A stretch of 5,824 nt of DNA from Streptomyces violaceus (GTDB lineage: Bacteria; Actinomycetota; Actinomycetes; Streptomycetales; Streptomycetaceae): NCBI GenBank assembly GCA_000715635.1, contig KL569169.1:58826-64649 (forward strand), read 5' to 3'. Shown here in pieces: positions 5,742 to 5,824 of this stretch (positions are counted from its first letter, which is position 1; every line of letters starts with the position of its first letter). A model generated the notes under the pieces. It did no database searches and was not told the DNA's origin. It saw nothing but the letters and a program-made list of their open reading frames with translations. A program made the translations under genes and the position numbers.

Positions 5742-5824
5742 TCACAGGCCGGCGATCACCTCGCGCAGCGCCTCGATCACCTTCTCCTGGACGTGCTGCG
5801 GCAGCGAGGGGTACATCGGCAGCG
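5742..5824 (-). CDS. DegT/DnrJ/EryC1/StrS-type aminotransferase, C-terminal end (runs off window)
   Basis: On the minus strand, the last 26 codons before a TGA at 5742-5744 read LPMYPSLPQHVQEKVIEALR followed by EVIAGL. An LPMYPxL segment followed by a short helix with V-x-x-A-L at the very C-terminus is the characteristic ending of PLP-dependent sugar aminotransferases of this family. If it belongs to the same pathway it could install an amino group at C3 of the diketo product of the 2,3-dehydratase, as in daunosamine-type sugars. The catalytic lysine and the substrate-defining parts lie outside the window, so C3 versus C4 specificity, and even a sugar substrate, cannot be read. It is convergent with the sugar operon and so is transcribed separately. 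Confidence 0.7.
   Translation of the reverse strand, partial: LPMYPSLPQHVQEKVIEALREVIAGL

Noticed and set aside
3007..5745. 912-codon open frame on the minus strand, antisense to the ketoreductase and dehydratase genes
   Set aside because: Long antisense open frames are common in GC-rich coding DNA. The translation is low-complexity (Arg/Ala/Pro/Val rich) and lacks domain signatures, while the plus-strand genes are certain.

Overview
The window looks like part of a natural-product gene cluster from a high-GC actinomycete, most likely Streptomyces or a close relative. The base composition is strongly GC-rich, third codon positions are almost always G or C, genes are tightly packed, and the proteins resemble deoxysugar and glycosylation enzymes of anthracycline, macrolide and glycopeptide pathways. 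Species and product cannot be read from this window alone.

Left part, minus strand: positions 1-334 hold the 5' end of a gene running off the window. It looks like an ornithine cyclodeaminase/mu-crystallin family protein and contains one rare TTA leucine codon. Upstream of it is a 105-nt gap with an AT-rich imperfect palindrome, then a complete PadR-family regulator gene (440-1003). A 245-nt intergenic region (1004-1248) separates the regulator from a divergent plus-strand operon.

Centre and right, plus strand: four consecutive genes look like one transcription unit. They encode a family 1 (EryCIII/AknS-like) glycosyltransferase, a dTDP-4-keto-6-deoxyhexose 3,5-epimerase, an NAD(P)-dependent 4-ketoreductase of the extended SDR type, and an NDP-hexose 2,3-dehydratase with its typical internal duplication. 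Together they would remove the C2 hydroxyl of a TDP-4-keto-6-deoxyhexose, invert C5 (and perhaps C3), reduce C4, and attach the resulting L-type 2,6-dideoxysugar to an acceptor.

The operon ends at a perfect 23-bp inverted repeat that probably terminates transcription in both directions. Beyond it, on the minus strand, is the C-terminal end of a DegT/DnrJ/EryC1/StrS-type aminotransferase. If that enzyme acts on the same sugar, the product would be a 3-amino-2,3,6-trideoxyhexose of the daunosamine/ristosamine/vancosamine type, but this is inference. The TDP-glucose synthase, the 4,6-dehydratase, the reductase or aminotransferase partner of the 2,3-dehydratase, any glycosyltransferase helper protein and the aglycone genes are not in the window. 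I see no clearly undescribed system. The most noteworthy points are the TTA-containing cyclodeaminase-like gene, the candidate operator in front of it, the uncertain start of the epimerase and the unusually long perfect terminator.
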